Shown: piece by piece, positions 17,234-25,631 of the stretch
Position numbering within the stretch: position 1 is the stretch's first letter
Layout of the letters: every line of letters starts with the position of its first letter
Assembly: GCA_024236015.1 (NCBI GenBank)
Contig: JACKLK010000006.1
Span: forward strand, 186,001 to 250,000
Length of the DNA stretch: 64,000 nucleotides
Direction: 5' to 3'
Origin: Rhodoferax sp.
Lineage (GTDB): Bacteria; Pseudomonadota; Gammaproteobacteria; Burkholderiales; Burkholderiaceae_C
Position numbers and translations under genes: made by a program
Notes under the pieces: generated by a model
The model's database searches: none
What the model was told of the DNA's origin: nothing
The model's input: the letters and a program-made list of their open reading frames with translations, nothing else

Positions 17234-17914
17234 TCAGGCCTCGGACTTGAGCAGGTAGCCCAGGCCGCGCAGCGTCACCAGCGCGGTGCCGGTGCCCGCG
17301 AGCTTCTTGCGCAAGCGGTACACCACTACCTCGATGGCCTCGTATTGCACCTCGGCCGCGCCGGGAAAGACCACGTCGAACAACTGCTCCTTGGCCAGCG
17401 CACGGCCATGGCGCTGCATCAGCGCGCGCAGCAGGCGGCCCTCGCGCGGGCTCAGGTCCAGCACCTTGAAGCCGTGGTGGATCGCGCCGCTGGCGACGTC
17501 CAGGCTCAGCTGCCCGCAACTGACGGTCTCGGGCATGCCGTCGTCGGCCGAGCCGCCGGCGCGCCGGTGCAAGGCGCGGATGCGGGCTTCGAGTTCGTCC
17601 AGGTCGAACGGCTTGGACAGGTAGTCGTCGGCGCCGGTGTTCAGGCCGATGACCCGGTCACCGACGGTGCCGCGTGCGGTCAGGATCAGCACCGGCGTGG
17701 CCAGGCCGGCCTTGCGCGCCTGGGACAGGACCTCCAGCCCGTCCAGGCCCGGCAGGCTCAGGTCCAGCAGCACGACGTCGGGCGCCTGTTGCTGCCAGTG
17801 CGCGAGCGCCAGGCGTCCGTCGGCACACAGGCCGATCTCGATGCCCTTGCGCTCGAGCGTGCGGCGCAGGCTGACCTGCAGGTCGGGGTCGTCTTCGATC
17901 AGCAGCAGGCGCAT
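17234..17914 (-). CDS. tctD: Response regulator, OmpR family, TctD type
   Basis: A 226-residue regulator whose start at 17914 gives MRLLLIEDDPDL; the longer frame to 17992 adds an improbable proline/arginine tail. The receiver domain has the acidic pair Asp8/Asp9, phosphoacceptor Asp51 in LLDLSLPG and a conserved Lys in LSKPFDLDEL. A winged-helix DNA-binding domain covers about residues 125-222. It is co-transcribed with the kinase and divergent from tctC. The 164-base gap holds a cruciform and a 9-base direct repeat that could be its binding site. Confidence 0.92.
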   Translation of the reverse strand: MRLLLIEDDPDLQVSLRRTLERKGIEIGLCADGRLALAHWQQQAPDVVLLDLSLPGLDGLEVLSQARKAGLATPVLILTARGTVGDRVIGLNTGADDYLSKPFDLDELEARIRALHRRAGGSADDGMPETVSCGQLSLDVASGAIHHGFKVLDLSPREGRLLRALMQRHGRALAKEQLFDVVFPGAAEVQYEAIEVVVYRLRKKLAGTGTALVTLRGLGYLLKSEA

Positions 17915-17953
17915 GGTGGCGGGTCGGGGTTCCGGCCTATTGTCCGCGCAGTC

Positions 17954-18014
17954 GCCGACCGGTCGGGCCACACGGTGGCCGGTCGTCGGCATCAGTGTTT
18001 TCCCTAGTGTTTTC
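17954..18014. promoter_or_regulatory. Candidate TctD control region between tctD and tctC
   Basis: Two structures lie in the divergent gap. A nested inverted repeat spans 17954-17990, with inner arms GGCCAC (17966-17971) and GTGGCC (17975-17980) and outer arms of GCCGAC type. A direct repeat AGTGTTTTC then occurs at 17994-18002 and 18006-18014, period 12 bases. OmpR/PhoB-family regulators commonly bind tandem direct repeats near one helical turn apart, so the direct repeat is the better operator candidate. No convincing -35/-10 pair could be assigned. Confidence 0.45.
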
Positions 18015-18078
18015 GGACAGCCGACTGACAGGCATGGCGCGCATCATGCCGGTGTCCATCAACCACAGGAGACATGCC

Positions 18079-19038
18079 ATGCGTCGCGATACCTTCCTCA
18101 AATCCATGCTGGCCGCCGCTGCCGCCGGCAGCCTGCCCTTGTCCGCCTTCGCGGGCGCCAGCCTCAAGATGATGATCCCGGCCAACCCCGGCGGCGGCTG
18201 GGACGGCACCGGCCGCGCGCTGGGCAAGGCGCTGATCGAGTCCAAGGTGGCCGACACCGTGCAATACGACAACAAGGGCGGCGCCGCCGGCGTGATCGGC
18301 CTGGCGCAGTTCGCCAATGCCAGCAAGGGCGACGAGCACGCGCTGATGGTCATGGGCGCGGTGATGCTGGGCGGCATCATCACGACCAAGCCGCCGATCG
18401 GCCTGGACAAGCTCACGCCGATCGCCCGGCTGACCAGCGAATACAACGTGTTCGTGGTGCCGGCCGAGTCGCCGCTCAAGACCATGAAGGACGTCGTGAC
18501 CCAGTTCCAGAAGGATCCGGGCAGCGTCAAGTGGGGCGGCGGCTCCAAGGGCTCGACCGAGCACATCGCCGCGTCGATGCTGGCGAGCAAGGTCAACGTC
18601 GATCCGAAGAAGGTCAACTACATCGCGTTCCGCGGCGGCGGCGAGGCGGTGGCGGCCATCCTGGGCAACAACGTGACCGTCGGCGGCAGCGGCTACAGCG
18701 AATTCGCGGAGTACATCAAGGCCGGCAAGATGCGCGCGATCGGCGTGACCTCCGAGAAGCGCCTGCCGGGGGTCAACGTGCCGACGATGAAGGAGATGGG
18801 TTACGACGTGGTGCTGGGCAACTGGCGCGGCGTCTATGGCGCGCCCGGCATCACGGCCGCCCAGCGCGCGGCCCTGACCGACATGGTCATTGCCGCGACC
18901 AAGACGGCATCGTGGCAGGAAGCGCTGGAGACCAACAAGTGGACACCGGCGCTGCTGACCGGCAAGGCCTTCGATGACTTCGTCGACGAGTCCTTCGCCA
19001 GCCTGCGCGGCACCATGCACCTGGCGGGGATGTTGTGA
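18079..19038 (+). CDS. tctC: Tripartite tricarboxylate transporter substrate-binding protein (Bug family)
   Basis: A 319-residue periplasmic protein. ATG 18079 follows a CAGGAGACA ribosome site. Residues 1-27 form a signal peptide with an arginine pair before FLK (RRDTFLK), suggestive of Tat export. The mature chain shows the Bug features: PANPGGGWDGTGRALG near the N-terminus and repeated GG loops for carboxylate binding. It is the first gene of a compact tctCBA operon, overlapping tctB by 4 bases. Among the four Bug proteins in this window it is the only one with its membrane partners. The substrate is a tri- or dicarboxylate, citrate being the precedent in Bordetella. Confidence 0.92.
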   Translation: MRRDTFLKSMLAAAAAGSLPLSAFAGASLKMMIPANPGGGWDGTGRALGKALIESKVADTVQYDNKGGAAGVIGLAQFANASKGDEHALMVMGAVMLGGIITTKPPIGLDKLTPIARLTSEYNVFVVPAESPLKTMKDVVTQFQKDPGSVKWGGGSKGSTEHIAASMLASKVNVDPKKVNYIAFRGGGEAVAAILGNNVTVGGSGYSEFAEYIKAGKMRAIGVTSEKRLPGVNVPTMKEMGYDVVLGNWRGVYGAPGITAAQRAALTDMVIAATKTASWQEALETNKWTPALLTGKAFDDFVDESFASLRGTMHLAGML

Positions 19039-19565
19039 TCCGCCGCGGCGGCGCGCCTGGCCCGCAGACCCTGATCGGCATCGGCCTGCTCGTCGTCGCG
19101 GGCGTCGTCATCGCCGGGGCGATGGGTTTTCCGTCGAGCTCCGGCTACTCGGGCGTGGGGCCCAATTTCCTGCCCTGGGTCGTCGGTTGCGCGCTGCTCG
19201 TGTGCGCCGTGCTGTTGATCTGGCAGGCGCGCAGCCATGGCGGCTTCCGCCACATGGAGGAGCCCAGCGGCTCCGACCATGGTTACTGGCCCGGTTTCGG
19301 CTGGATGTCGGCCGGCCTGCTGGCCAACGCGGCGTTGATCACGACGATCGGCTTCATCCTCAGCTGTGCATTGTGTTTTGCGCTGGCCGTGCGAGGCTTG
19401 CGTGATGCCGACCGCCATGGCGGCGTGCCGCCGGTGCGTGGCGGGCTGGCGCAGTCGGTCCGCGACCTGCTGATCGGCATGGCGATCGCGGCACCGGTGT
19501 ACTGGATGTTCACCAAGTTCCTGGCGATCAATCTGCCGGGCCTGACCAATACCGGGTGGATCTGA
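19035..19565 (+). CDS. tctB: Tripartite tricarboxylate transporter TctB family small membrane subunit
   Basis: A 176-residue protein beginning with GTG inside the tctC stop (GTGA). Four hydrophobic segments are visible (about residues 10-30, 38-60, 87-120 and 143-165), as expected for TctB. The [20 protein letters not shown] loop after the first helix is typical of the family. It forms the membrane complex with TctA and takes substrate from TctC, driven by ion gradient rather than ATP. The weakly conserved sequence means assignment rests partly on position between tctC and tctA. Confidence 0.9.
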   Translation: MIRRGGAPGPQTLIGIGLLVVAGVVIAGAMGFPSSSGYSGVGPNFLPWVVGCALLVCAVLLIWQARSHGGFRHMEEPSGSDHGYWPGFGWMSAGLLANAALITTIGFILSCALCFALAVRGLRDADRHGGVPPVRGGLAQSVRDLLIGMAIAAPVYWMFTKFLAINLPGLTNTGWI

Positions 19566-19567
19566 CC

Positions 19568-21091
19568 ATGGACCTGTGGAATCAACTATTGCTGGGTTTC
19601 GCGACCGCGGCAACCCCGGTCAACCTGATCTGGTGCCTGGTCGGCTGCGCGATCGGCACGGCGGTGGGCGTGTTGCCCGGCATCGGGCCGGCGGTGGCGG
19701 TGGCGATGCTGTTGCCGATCACGTCCAAGGTCGACGCGACCGCGTCGATGATCTTCTTCGCCGGCATCTATTACGGCGCCATGTACGGCGGCTCGACCAC
19801 GTCCATCCTGCTCAATACGCCGGGCGAGACCGGCAGCATGATCACCGCGATGGAAGGCAACAAGATGGCCAAGAGCGGGCGCGCCGGCGCGGCGCTGGCC
19901 ACCTCGGCCATCGGTTCGTTCGTGGCCGGGACCATCGCCACCGTGCTGGTGACGATGTTCGCGCCGGTGCTGGCGAACTTCGCGGTGCGGCTCGGCCCGC
20001 CGGAATATTTCATGTTGATGGTGCTGGCGTTCACCACCGTCAGCGCGGTGCTCGGGCGCAGCACCCTGCGCGGCATGGTGGCCTTGTTCCTGGGCCTGGC
20101 GGCCGGCCTGATCGGCATGGACCAGATCTCCGGCCAGGTGCGCTACACCGCCGGCGTGCCCGAACTGCTGGACGGCATCGAGATCGTGCTGGTGGCCGTG
20201 GGCCTGTTCGCGGTGGCCGAGGCCTTGTACGCAGTGTTGTACGAAGGCGGGCCGCCGGAGAGCCAGAACAAGCTCAGCCGGGTGCACATGACGCTGTCGG
20301 ACTGGCGCCGCTCCTGGCCGGCCTGGATCCGCGGCACCGTGATCGGCTTTCCGTTCGGCACGATTCCGGCTGGCGGCAGCGAGATCCCGACTTTTCTCAG
20401 CTACGCGGCCGAGAAGAAGGCGGCCAAGGGCGAACACCAGAAGGAGTTCGGCACCAGCGGCGCCATCGAAGGGGTGGCCGGTCCCGAGGCTGCCAACAAC
20501 GCGGCCATCACCGCGACGCTGATCCCGTTGCTGACGCTGGGCATCCCGACTTCGAACACCACGGCCATCCTGCTGGGCGCGTTCCAGAATTACGGCATCC
20601 AGCCCGGCCCGCAGCTGTTCACCAGTTCGGCCGACCTGGTCTGGGCGCTGATCGCCTCGCTGTACATCGGCAACGTGATGCTGCTGATCCTGAACCTGCC
20701 GATGGTCGGCCTGTGGGTCAAGCTGCTGAAGATTCCCAAGCAATACCTGTATGCCGGCATCCTGATCTTCGCCACGGTCGGTGTCTACGGCATGCGCCAG
20801 AGTGCGTTCGACCTGGTGCTGCTGTATGTGATCGGCCTGATCGGCGTCGTGATGCGGCGCTACGACTTTCCGACCGCGCCGGTGGTGGTGGGCATGATCC
20901 TGGGCCCGTTGGCCGAGGCGCAGATGCGCAACGCCTTGTCGATGGGCGAGGGCAACTGGCTGGTGTTCGTCGAGCGGCCGATGTCGGCCACCTTGCTCGC
21001 GGTCGTGATCGCCGTGCTGGTGGTGCCGCGACTGCTGCGGCGCTGGTCGGCCCGGCGCGGCCTGCCTAAGGGATCCGGTCGCCGTAGCTGA
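19568..21091 (+). CDS. tctA: Tripartite tricarboxylate transporter permease TctA
   Basis: A 507-residue permease with about a dozen membrane segments. ATG 19568 was chosen because it gives [11 protein letters not shown], the usual TctA opening; the GTG at 19556 would add four residues. Conserved blocks [17 protein letters not shown] near residue 40 and [16 protein letters not shown] near residue 265 are the two pseudo-symmetric substrate loops of the family. The end overlaps the last 26 bases of the convergent DUF2845 gene, leaving no room for a terminator between them. Confidence 0.94.
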   Translation: MDLWNQLLLGFATAATPVNLIWCLVGCAIGTAVGVLPGIGPAVAVAMLLPITSKVDATASMIFFAGIYYGAMYGGSTTSILLNTPGETGSMITAMEGNKMAKSGRAGAALATSAIGSFVAGTIATVLVTMFAPVLANFAVRLGPPEYFMLMVLAFTTVSAVLGRSTLRGMVALFLGLAAGLIGMDQISGQVRYTAGVPELLDGIEIVLVAVGLFAVAEALYAVLYEGGPPESQNKLSRVHMTLSDWRRSWPAWIRGTVIGFPFGTIPAGGSEIPTFLSYAAEKKAAKGEHQKEFGTSGAIEGVAGPEAANNAAITATLIPLLTLGIPTSNTTAILLGAFQNYGIQPGPQLFTSSADLVWALIASLYIGNVMLLILNLPMVGLWVKLLKIPKQYLYAGILIFATVGVYGMRQSAFDLVLLYVIGLIGVVMRRYDFPTAPVVVGMILGPLAEAQMRNALSMGEGNWLVFVERPMSATLLAVVIAVLVVPRLLRRWSARRGLPKGSGRRS

Positions 21092-21452
21092 TGCTGGTGA
21101 GCTGGCCGGATTCGAAGCGCAGCGTGGTCAGGAACTGGCCGCGGCCGGGGTTGTAGGTCCAGGCATCCACCGTCTCGCACGGGGTGCTGGCCACGACCGT
21201 GACGCTGGGCACGACCGGTGGTTGGGCCGGTACCGTCGGGATCGGCACCGTCTGGACGACGGTGGCGGCCGGGGGCGGCTTGCAGAAGCTGTCCGTCACC
21301 AGCGGCGCGCCACACTTGAGCAGCGCGGATGCCTTGCTGTCTCCCAGGTTGACAAGGTCGTTCTTGCACCGGAACGAGCGGGTTTCTGCTTGGGCATGGC
21401 CTGCCGGAGCCAGCAGCGCGGCGACCAGCAGCAGGGGCGTGAGTGGGATCAT
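21066..21452 (-). CDS. DUF2845 domain-containing exported protein
   Basis: A 128-residue protein. Residues 1-22 make a Sec signal peptide ending GHAQAE. The mature N-terminus holds the family pattern [23 protein letters not shown], in which two cysteines frame a helix. A proline/valine/threonine-rich linker and a second cysteine-containing part ([12 protein letters not shown]) follow, then a strand region ending near GDRIP. Function is unknown for the family; periplasmic location is predicted. The gene converges on and overlaps tctA by 26 bases. Its upstream DNA contains an 8-base tandem repeat. Confidence 0.8.
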   Translation of the reverse strand: MIPLTPLLLVAALLAPAGHAQAETRSFRCKNDLVNLGDSKASALLKCGAPLVTDSFCKPPPAATVVQTVPIPTVPAQPPVVPSVTVVASTPCETVDAWTYNPGRGQFLTTLRFESGQLTSISYGDRIP

Positions 21453-21523
21453 GGTGCGCGATTGTGTCGCGCGCGCGTGAACCGAGGATGTCGATGTGTA
21501 ACCAAGCCTTACCGCCGCATCGT

Positions 21524-21563
21524 GATCGACCGATCGACCGATCGACCGATCGACCGATCGACC
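21524..21563. repeat. Tandem 8-base repeat, five copies of GATCGACC
   Basis: Five perfect copies of GATCGACC run without interruption from 21524 to 21563, followed by a partial copy (GACC). The tract is 72 bases upstream of the DUF2845 start codon, in the gap before the VOC gene end. An octamer unit is not a multiple of three and slips easily in replication, so copy number may vary between isolates and shift promoter spacing. Confidence 0.9.
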
Positions 21564-21614
21564 GACCCACGCAACGGCCGCCGCTTGCCATGCCGCGGCG
21601 GGCGGGCCGCGGGC

Positions 21615-22061
21615 TCACTGCCCGGGTGTCTGCATCATCGCCGTGTAGCGCCGCTGCATTTCCTCGGGCGTGAGTTTCTCGATCTCGTGTCCGATCATCC
21701 AGCGGTGGCCGAACGGATCGATGACGACGCCGGTGCGTTCGCCGTAGAACTGGTCGGTGCACGCCATTTCCAGCGTGGCGCCGGCGTCCAGCGCCCGCTG
21801 GACCAGCGCATCTGCGTCGTCGACATGCAGGTGCAGGCTGACGGGCGAGCTGTCGCCGGGCTGCGGGCCCTTCATGCCGAACTCCGGGAATTCGTCGCTG
21901 ATCATCAGCGTCGTGCCGTTGAAGTCCAGCTCCATGTGCCCGATGCGTCCGGAGGGCTCCGCGAGCCGGAATTTCTCGGTTGCGCCGAAGGCCTTGGCAT
22001 AGAAATCGAGCGCGCGCTGGCTGTCGTTGACGCGCAGGTAGGCATACAGTTCATGGATCAT
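21615..22061 (-). CDS. VOC family (glyoxalase/bleomycin resistance fold) protein
   Basis: A 148-residue protein starting MIHELYAYLRVND after a GGAGAACC ribosome site. It has the two beta-alpha-beta-beta-beta modules of the VOC fold: one over residues 1-60 (YAKAFGATEKFRL, then GHMELDFNG) and one over 70-130 (SLHLHVDDADALV, then GVVIDPFGHRW). The PhnB/YdeM-like subgroup is the closest in style. The substrate is not evident; the fold covers metal-dependent isomerases, dioxygenases and antibiotic-binding proteins. It is downstream of, and in the same direction as, the AraC gene about 78 bases away. Confidence 0.85.
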   Translation of the reverse strand: MIHELYAYLRVNDSQRALDFYAKAFGATEKFRLAEPSGRIGHMELDFNGTTLMISDEFPEFGMKGPQPGDSSPVSLHLHVDDADALVQRALDAGATLEMACTDQFYGERTGVVIDPFGHRWMIGHEIEKLTPEEMQRRYTAMMQTPGQ

Positions 22062-22138
22062 GATGGTTCTCCGTTGGGTCCTGCGGTACTGTATTTGCCG
22101 GCCCAGGGCCTGTCTTGAACAAATTTGACCATGGCCGG

Positions 22139-22999
22139 TCACGCCGGCGGGGCGGCGGGGGCCAATGGCACGTGATGGGGTTGCCGGGGGGCAATGTCGC
22201 GGTAGCCGCTTGGCGTCAGGCCGGTCATGTCGCGGAACTCGCGCGCCATGTGCGCCTGGTCGCTGTAGCCGCATTGCAGCGCCAGATCGGCCAGGCTTGC
22301 GCCCGGCGTGCGGGCCATGGCCTGCAGCAGGCCGCGCAGGCGCATCAGCCGCGCATAACGCTTGGGGCCCAGGCCGGTCGCGTGCCGGAACCGGGCGATG
22401 AAACCGCGATGGCTGATCGAGCCGGCACGCACCAGCGCGTCGATCCGGGGGGCAAGGGCGGGCTCCGGCCGCGACAACGCGTCCAGCGCATCGCGCAGCG
22501 CCGCCGGCAGCGTCGCGGCATGCGATAGGCGCCGCTGCAGGAACCGGCACAGGCACGCCAGGCGTGTCGTCGCATCGTGTCCGGCGGCCAGCTGATCGTG
22601 CAGCGCGGCGGCATCCGGACCCCACAGGTCCGCCAGCGGCGTATGTCGCCCGGCCAGTTCGGCCGCGCTGACGCCGAACAAGGCCAGCGATGCGCCCGGC
22701 CGCAGCACGGCGCCGACGGAGACGACCGCCGCGCCGTGTTCCTTGGCATAGAAGCGCTCGCGCACCCCGCCGACGACAGGACCTGCCAGCGTATCCGAAC
22801 GGCTGGGGTCGCGGGCGTCGAACACCCGCAGTGGCGGCCCCGCCACGCGTACGACGAGGTGCATCTGCCCGGATGGCAATACATGCTCGCGCGTACGAGA
22901 CGCATCGGCATCGGTACGGGCGGCCCACAGGTGCGATACCCAGGGTCGCAGCGCCGCGGGCACGGTGTGGCTTGGGTTGCTGTCGCGCATGGTGGGCAT
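22139..22999 (-). CDS. AraC family transcriptional regulator
   Basis: A 286-residue regulator. The C-terminal 100 residues carry two helix-turn-helix motifs (SISHRGFIARFRHATGLGPKRYARLMRL, broken here only for description, and LADLALQCGYSDQAHMAREFRDMTG). The N-terminal 150 residues resemble the DUF6597-type domain (VLPSGQMHLVVRV), found in AraC regulators next to glyoxalase-like genes. The start may be 22999 or the ATG three codons later. It likely controls the VOC gene downstream. A 31-base tandem duplication lies just upstream of the start. Confidence 0.88.
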   Translation of the reverse strand: MPTMRDSNPSHTVPAALRPWVSHLWAARTDADASRTREHVLPSGQMHLVVRVAGPPLRVFDARDPSRSDTLAGPVVGGVRERFYAKEHGAAVVSVGAVLRPGASLALFGVSAAELAGRHTPLADLWGPDAAALHDQLAAGHDATTRLACLCRFLQRRLSHAATLPAALRDALDALSRPEPALAPRIDALVRAGSISHRGFIARFRHATGLGPKRYARLMRLRGLLQAMARTPGASLADLALQCGYSDQAHMAREFRDMTGLTPSGYRDIAPRQPHHVPLAPAAPPA

Positions 23000-23010
23000 G
23001 CTACACCCGG

Positions 23011-23072
23011 CGCCGGCCCGGCCGGCGGTGCGAGGGTTCAGCGCCGGGCCGGCCGGCGGTGCGAGGGTTCAG
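23011..23072. repeat. 31-base tandem duplication between the araC-type and marR-type genes
   Basis: Two adjacent 31-base copies, 23011-23041 and 23042-23072, differ at a single position (the seventh base, C versus G). Each contains GGCCGGCGGTGCGAGGGTTC. The second copy includes the TGA stop of the MarR gene (23069-23071) and the first lies 12 bases upstream of the AraC start. With one mismatch it looks like a fairly recent duplication that doubled the spacer. Confidence 0.9.
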
Positions 23073-23584
23073 CAGGCCGGCTTGCCCGTGCGCCCTGGCG
23101 GTCGGGCCGGGGCGTCGACGCGGGTCCGTGGTTTGCGTCGTGGCGGCAATGCGGCCTCGGTCGCCGCGAGGTCGGGCACGACGAAGCGGCCTTGCAGCGC
23201 CAGCAACTCGGCGCGGTGCAGCTGTGCCAGGTGCAGCACCATGGCCTCGCCGGCATCGGTCAGGTGCACCTCGACCTTGCGCAGGTCACTGGCGCTGCTG
23301 ACGCGCCGTACCAGGCCCAGTTCCTCGCAGCGCGAGACCAGCGCGACCACGCCATGGTGCTTGGCCTGCAAGCGCTCGGCCAGTTCGGCGACGGTGGCCC
23401 ATTGGCGGCCGGGGTAGCCGCGGATCTGCAGCAGCAGCTGGTATTGCAGCGGCGTGACGCCCTCGCGCTGGGTGACATCCTCGCTGAAACGCAGGTACTT
23501 GCGCAACTGGTAGCGGAACTCCGCCAGCACTTCGAAATCCGCCTTGCTGGTGGGGCCGCGTCGGGGTCGGGATGAATCGGGCAT
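23069..23584 (-). CDS. MarR family transcriptional regulator
   Basis: A 171-residue winged-helix regulator. The core covers residues 20-135: TPLQYQLLLQIRGYPG, AELAERLQAKHHGVVALVSRCE as the recognition region, and the wing around SSASDLRKVEVHLTD. The C-terminal 35 residues are proline/arginine-rich and look disordered (RKPRTRVDAPARPPGR). It is divergent from a metallophosphoesterase gene with 50 bases between the starts, and that gap contains a 7-base-arm palindrome likely to be its operator. The stop codon lies inside the 31-base duplication, so the tail may have been altered by it. Confidence 0.9.
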   Translation of the reverse strand: MPDSSRPRRGPTSKADFEVLAEFRYQLRKYLRFSEDVTQREGVTPLQYQLLLQIRGYPGRQWATVAELAERLQAKHHGVVALVSRCEELGLVRRVSSASDLRKVEVHLTDAGEAMVLHLAQLHRAELLALQGRFVVPDLAATEAALPPRRKPRTRVDAPARPPGRTGKPAC

Positions 23585-23592
23585 TGCGCGAA

Positions 23593-23611
23593 TATATCAT
23601 CACGTGATATA
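23593..23611. promoter_or_regulatory. Putative MarR operator in the divergent promoter
   Basis: TATATCATCACGTGATATA is an inverted repeat with perfect 7-base arms and a 5-base centre, beginning 9 bases upstream of the MarR start and 24 bases upstream of the metallophosphoesterase start. It is strikingly AT-rich for this genome. MarR proteins normally bind such 16-20 base palindromes over their own divergent promoter, so control of both genes is expected. Confidence 0.7.
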
Positions 23612-23634
23612 AACCGGGCATTGCCCGAGGGACC

Positions 23635-24447
23635 ATGAAACTCAATATCCTTTCGGATCTTCATCTTGGGTTTGCGGCCATGGAGCCGCCCCGCAACGAC
23701 GCAGACGTCATCATCCTGGCCGGCGACATCGGCCGGCCGGCGCTTGCGGCCGCCTGGGCCGCGGCCCTGGACAAGCCGGTGCTGTACGTGCCCGGCAACC
23801 ACGAGTTCTACGGCGACAGCATCGACGGCACGCTGGAGCAGTTGCGGCGCCTGTGCGTCGGAACCTGCGTCGACGTGCTCGACAACGCGGAAGTCTTTCT
23901 CGGCGGCGTGCGATTTCTCGGCGCCACCCTGTGGACCGATTTCCGCCTGTTCGAGACACCCGACCTCAATGCGGCGGCGCGCGCGGAGGCGGTGCGCTGC
24001 ATGCGCGACTTCGCGCGCATCCGCTCGGCCGCGGACGCGGATGTGCCCTTCCAGCCTGCCGATGCGGCGCGCCTGTTCGCGCAGCAGTCCCGCTGGCTCG
24101 CCCGCGCGCTGGCGCGGCCCTTCGACGGGCCCACGGTGGTCATCACCCACCATGCGCCCTCGCGGCGCAGCATCCACCCGCGTTACGACGGTGCCTTGCT
24201 CAATGCCTCGTTCGTCTCCCATGCCGAACATCTCTTTGACGCCGGGCCGGTCGACCTGTGGGTGCATGGCCACACGCACGACAGCTTCGACTACACGCTG
24301 GGCGATGCCCGCGTCGTCTGCAATCCGCGCGGCTATACCCGCGACGGTGTCTGTGAAAACCCGCGCTTCGATATCGATTTCATGGTCGAGATCGACGGCG
24401 CGACCTGCGACAGCGCCTGGTCGCCCATGGCCGGGCAGGGAGGTTGA
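23635..24447 (+). CDS. Calcineurin-like metallophosphoesterase
   Basis: A 270-residue cytoplasmic phosphoesterase with the full set of metal ligands in order: DLHLG near residue 9, GDIG near 30, GNHEF near 51, THHAP near 168 and HGHTH near 205. The product belongs to the broad YfcE/CpdA-like group, and the substrate (phosphodiester, nucleotide or phosphoprotein) is not indicated. It is the first gene rightwards from the MarR operator and is followed after 3 bases by the nitronate monooxygenase-like gene, so the two are likely co-transcribed under MarR control. Confidence 0.9.
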   Translation: MKLNILSDLHLGFAAMEPPRNDADVIILAGDIGRPALAAAWAAALDKPVLYVPGNHEFYGDSIDGTLEQLRRLCVGTCVDVLDNAEVFLGGVRFLGATLWTDFRLFETPDLNAAARAEAVRCMRDFARIRSAADADVPFQPADAARLFAQQSRWLARALARPFDGPTVVITHHAPSRRSIHPRYDGALLNASFVSHAEHLFDAGPVDLWVHGHTHDSFDYTLGDARVVCNPRGYTRDGVCENPRFDIDFMVEIDGATCDSAWSPMAGQGG

Positions 24448-24450
24448 ATC

Positions 24451-25428
24451 ATGATCGGAACCCGATTGACCGATATGTTCGGACTGAGTGCGCCGGTCGT
24501 GCTCGCGCCCATGGGAGCCGTGTCCGGCGGCCTGCTGGCCGCTGCGGTCTCCAATGCGGGCGGACTCGGCATGGTGGGTGGGGGTTATGGCGACGCGCCG
24601 TGGCTCGAGCGCGAACTGGCGCTGGTCAGGAACAGCACGCGCAAATGCTGGGGCGTCGGCCTGATCACCTGGGCCGCCGACGATGCCATCGTCGAGCAGG
24701 TGCTGGCGGCGCGGCCCGACGCGGTGATGCTGTCGTTCGGTGATCCGCGCCGGTTCGGGCGGCTGGTCAATGCCGCCGGATGCCGGCTGATCTGCCAGGT
24801 GCAGGACCGCGAAGGCGCGCAACTGGCGCTCGAGGCCGGGGCCGACCTGATCGTGGCACAAGGCACGGAGGCCGGCGGCCACGGCGGTGAACGCGCGACG
24901 CTGCCGCTGGTGCCGGCCATCGTCGACCTTGTCGCGCCGATACCGGTCATTGCGGCGGGCGGCATCGTCGACGGGCGGGGGCTGGCGGCCGCCCTGATGC
25001 TGGGTGCCCATGGTGCCTTGATGGGCACGCGTTTCTACGCCACGCCCCAGGCATTGGCCCCGGCCGCGGCCAAGCGTCGCCTGATGGTGGCGCAGGCCGA
25101 GGCCACGGTGCGCACCCGGGTGTTCGACCAGGTGCGTGGTTATTCCTGGCCGACTCGCCACACCGGGCGGGCACTGCGCAACGATTTCGTCGCGCGCTGG
25201 CACGGACGCGAGCGCGAGCTCCAGCAGGCGCTGGAGCCCCAGCGCAGCGCCTACCAGGCAGCGGCGGCCAACGGCGACTGCGACAAGACCGTGGTTTGGG
25301 CCGGCGAGGGTGTCGACCTGATCACCGACGTGGAAGACGCCGGTGCGCTGGTGGCGCGGATCGCACGCGAAGCCGAACAGTTCCTGATGTTCGGCTCGCA
25401 CCTGGTGCGGCGCGACCGGGCCGGCTGA
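24451..25428 (+). CDS. NAD(P)H-dependent flavin oxidoreductase / nitronate monooxygenase family
   Basis: A 325-residue FMN TIM-barrel enzyme of the 2-nitropropane dioxygenase family. Seen are the opening APVVLAPMGAVSGG, the FMN phosphate loops AQGTEAGGHGG and PVIAAGGIVDGRGLAAAL, and the closing GAHGALMGTRF. Family members oxidise alkyl nitronates or act as NADH:quinone or enoyl reductases such as FabK; the sequence does not decide. It lies 3 bases after the phosphoesterase gene. A strong GC hairpin follows the stop by about 40 bases. Confidence 0.88.
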   Translation: MIGTRLTDMFGLSAPVVLAPMGAVSGGLLAAAVSNAGGLGMVGGGYGDAPWLERELALVRNSTRKCWGVGLITWAADDAIVEQVLAARPDAVMLSFGDPRRFGRLVNAAGCRLICQVQDREGAQLALEAGADLIVAQGTEAGGHGGERATLPLVPAIVDLVAPIPVIAAGGIVDGRGLAAALMLGAHGALMGTRFYATPQALAPAAAKRRLMVAQAEATVRTRVFDQVRGYSWPTRHTGRALRNDFVARWHGRERELQQALEPQRSAYQAAAANGDCDKTVVWAGEGVDLITDVEDAGALVARIAREAEQFLMFGSHLVRRDRAG

Positions 25429-25470
25429 CTCTTGCGTGGCGGCGCTGGAGCTGCCACGGTAAATATCCCG

Positions 25471-25506
25471 GGCACCGTGGCCACCGGCGCCACCGGTGGC
25501 CGTGCC
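25471..25506 (+). terminator. Terminator-like hairpin after the flavin oxidoreductase gene
   Basis: GGCCACCGG (25479-25487) pairs perfectly with CCGGTGGCC (25493-25501) around a 5-base loop, and GGCAC (25471-25475) with GTGCC (25502-25506) extends the stem beyond a 3-base bulge. No T-run follows. It separates the phosphoesterase-oxidoreductase pair from the sigma factor gene. Confidence 0.5.
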
Positions 25507-25631
25507 GCGCGCGGCGTTCATGGCTCCGGCGCCGGTCGTGGTGATCGGCCCGGCCGGACCCATGCCGGCGCCTGTCGTGTCACCTTTTTCATCCGGCCTG
25601 CATCCAATGGCATGAAACCGGAGACGACACG

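Noticed and set aside
21524..21563. Considered as a CRISPR or iteron array
   Set aside because: Units are only 8 bases, directly adjacent with no spacers, and no cas or rep gene is near; it is a simple tandem repeat.
23011..23072. Considered as a two-unit CRISPR remnant or transposon end
   Set aside because: The copies abut without a spacer, there is no transposase and no inverted ends; a plain tandem duplication explains it.
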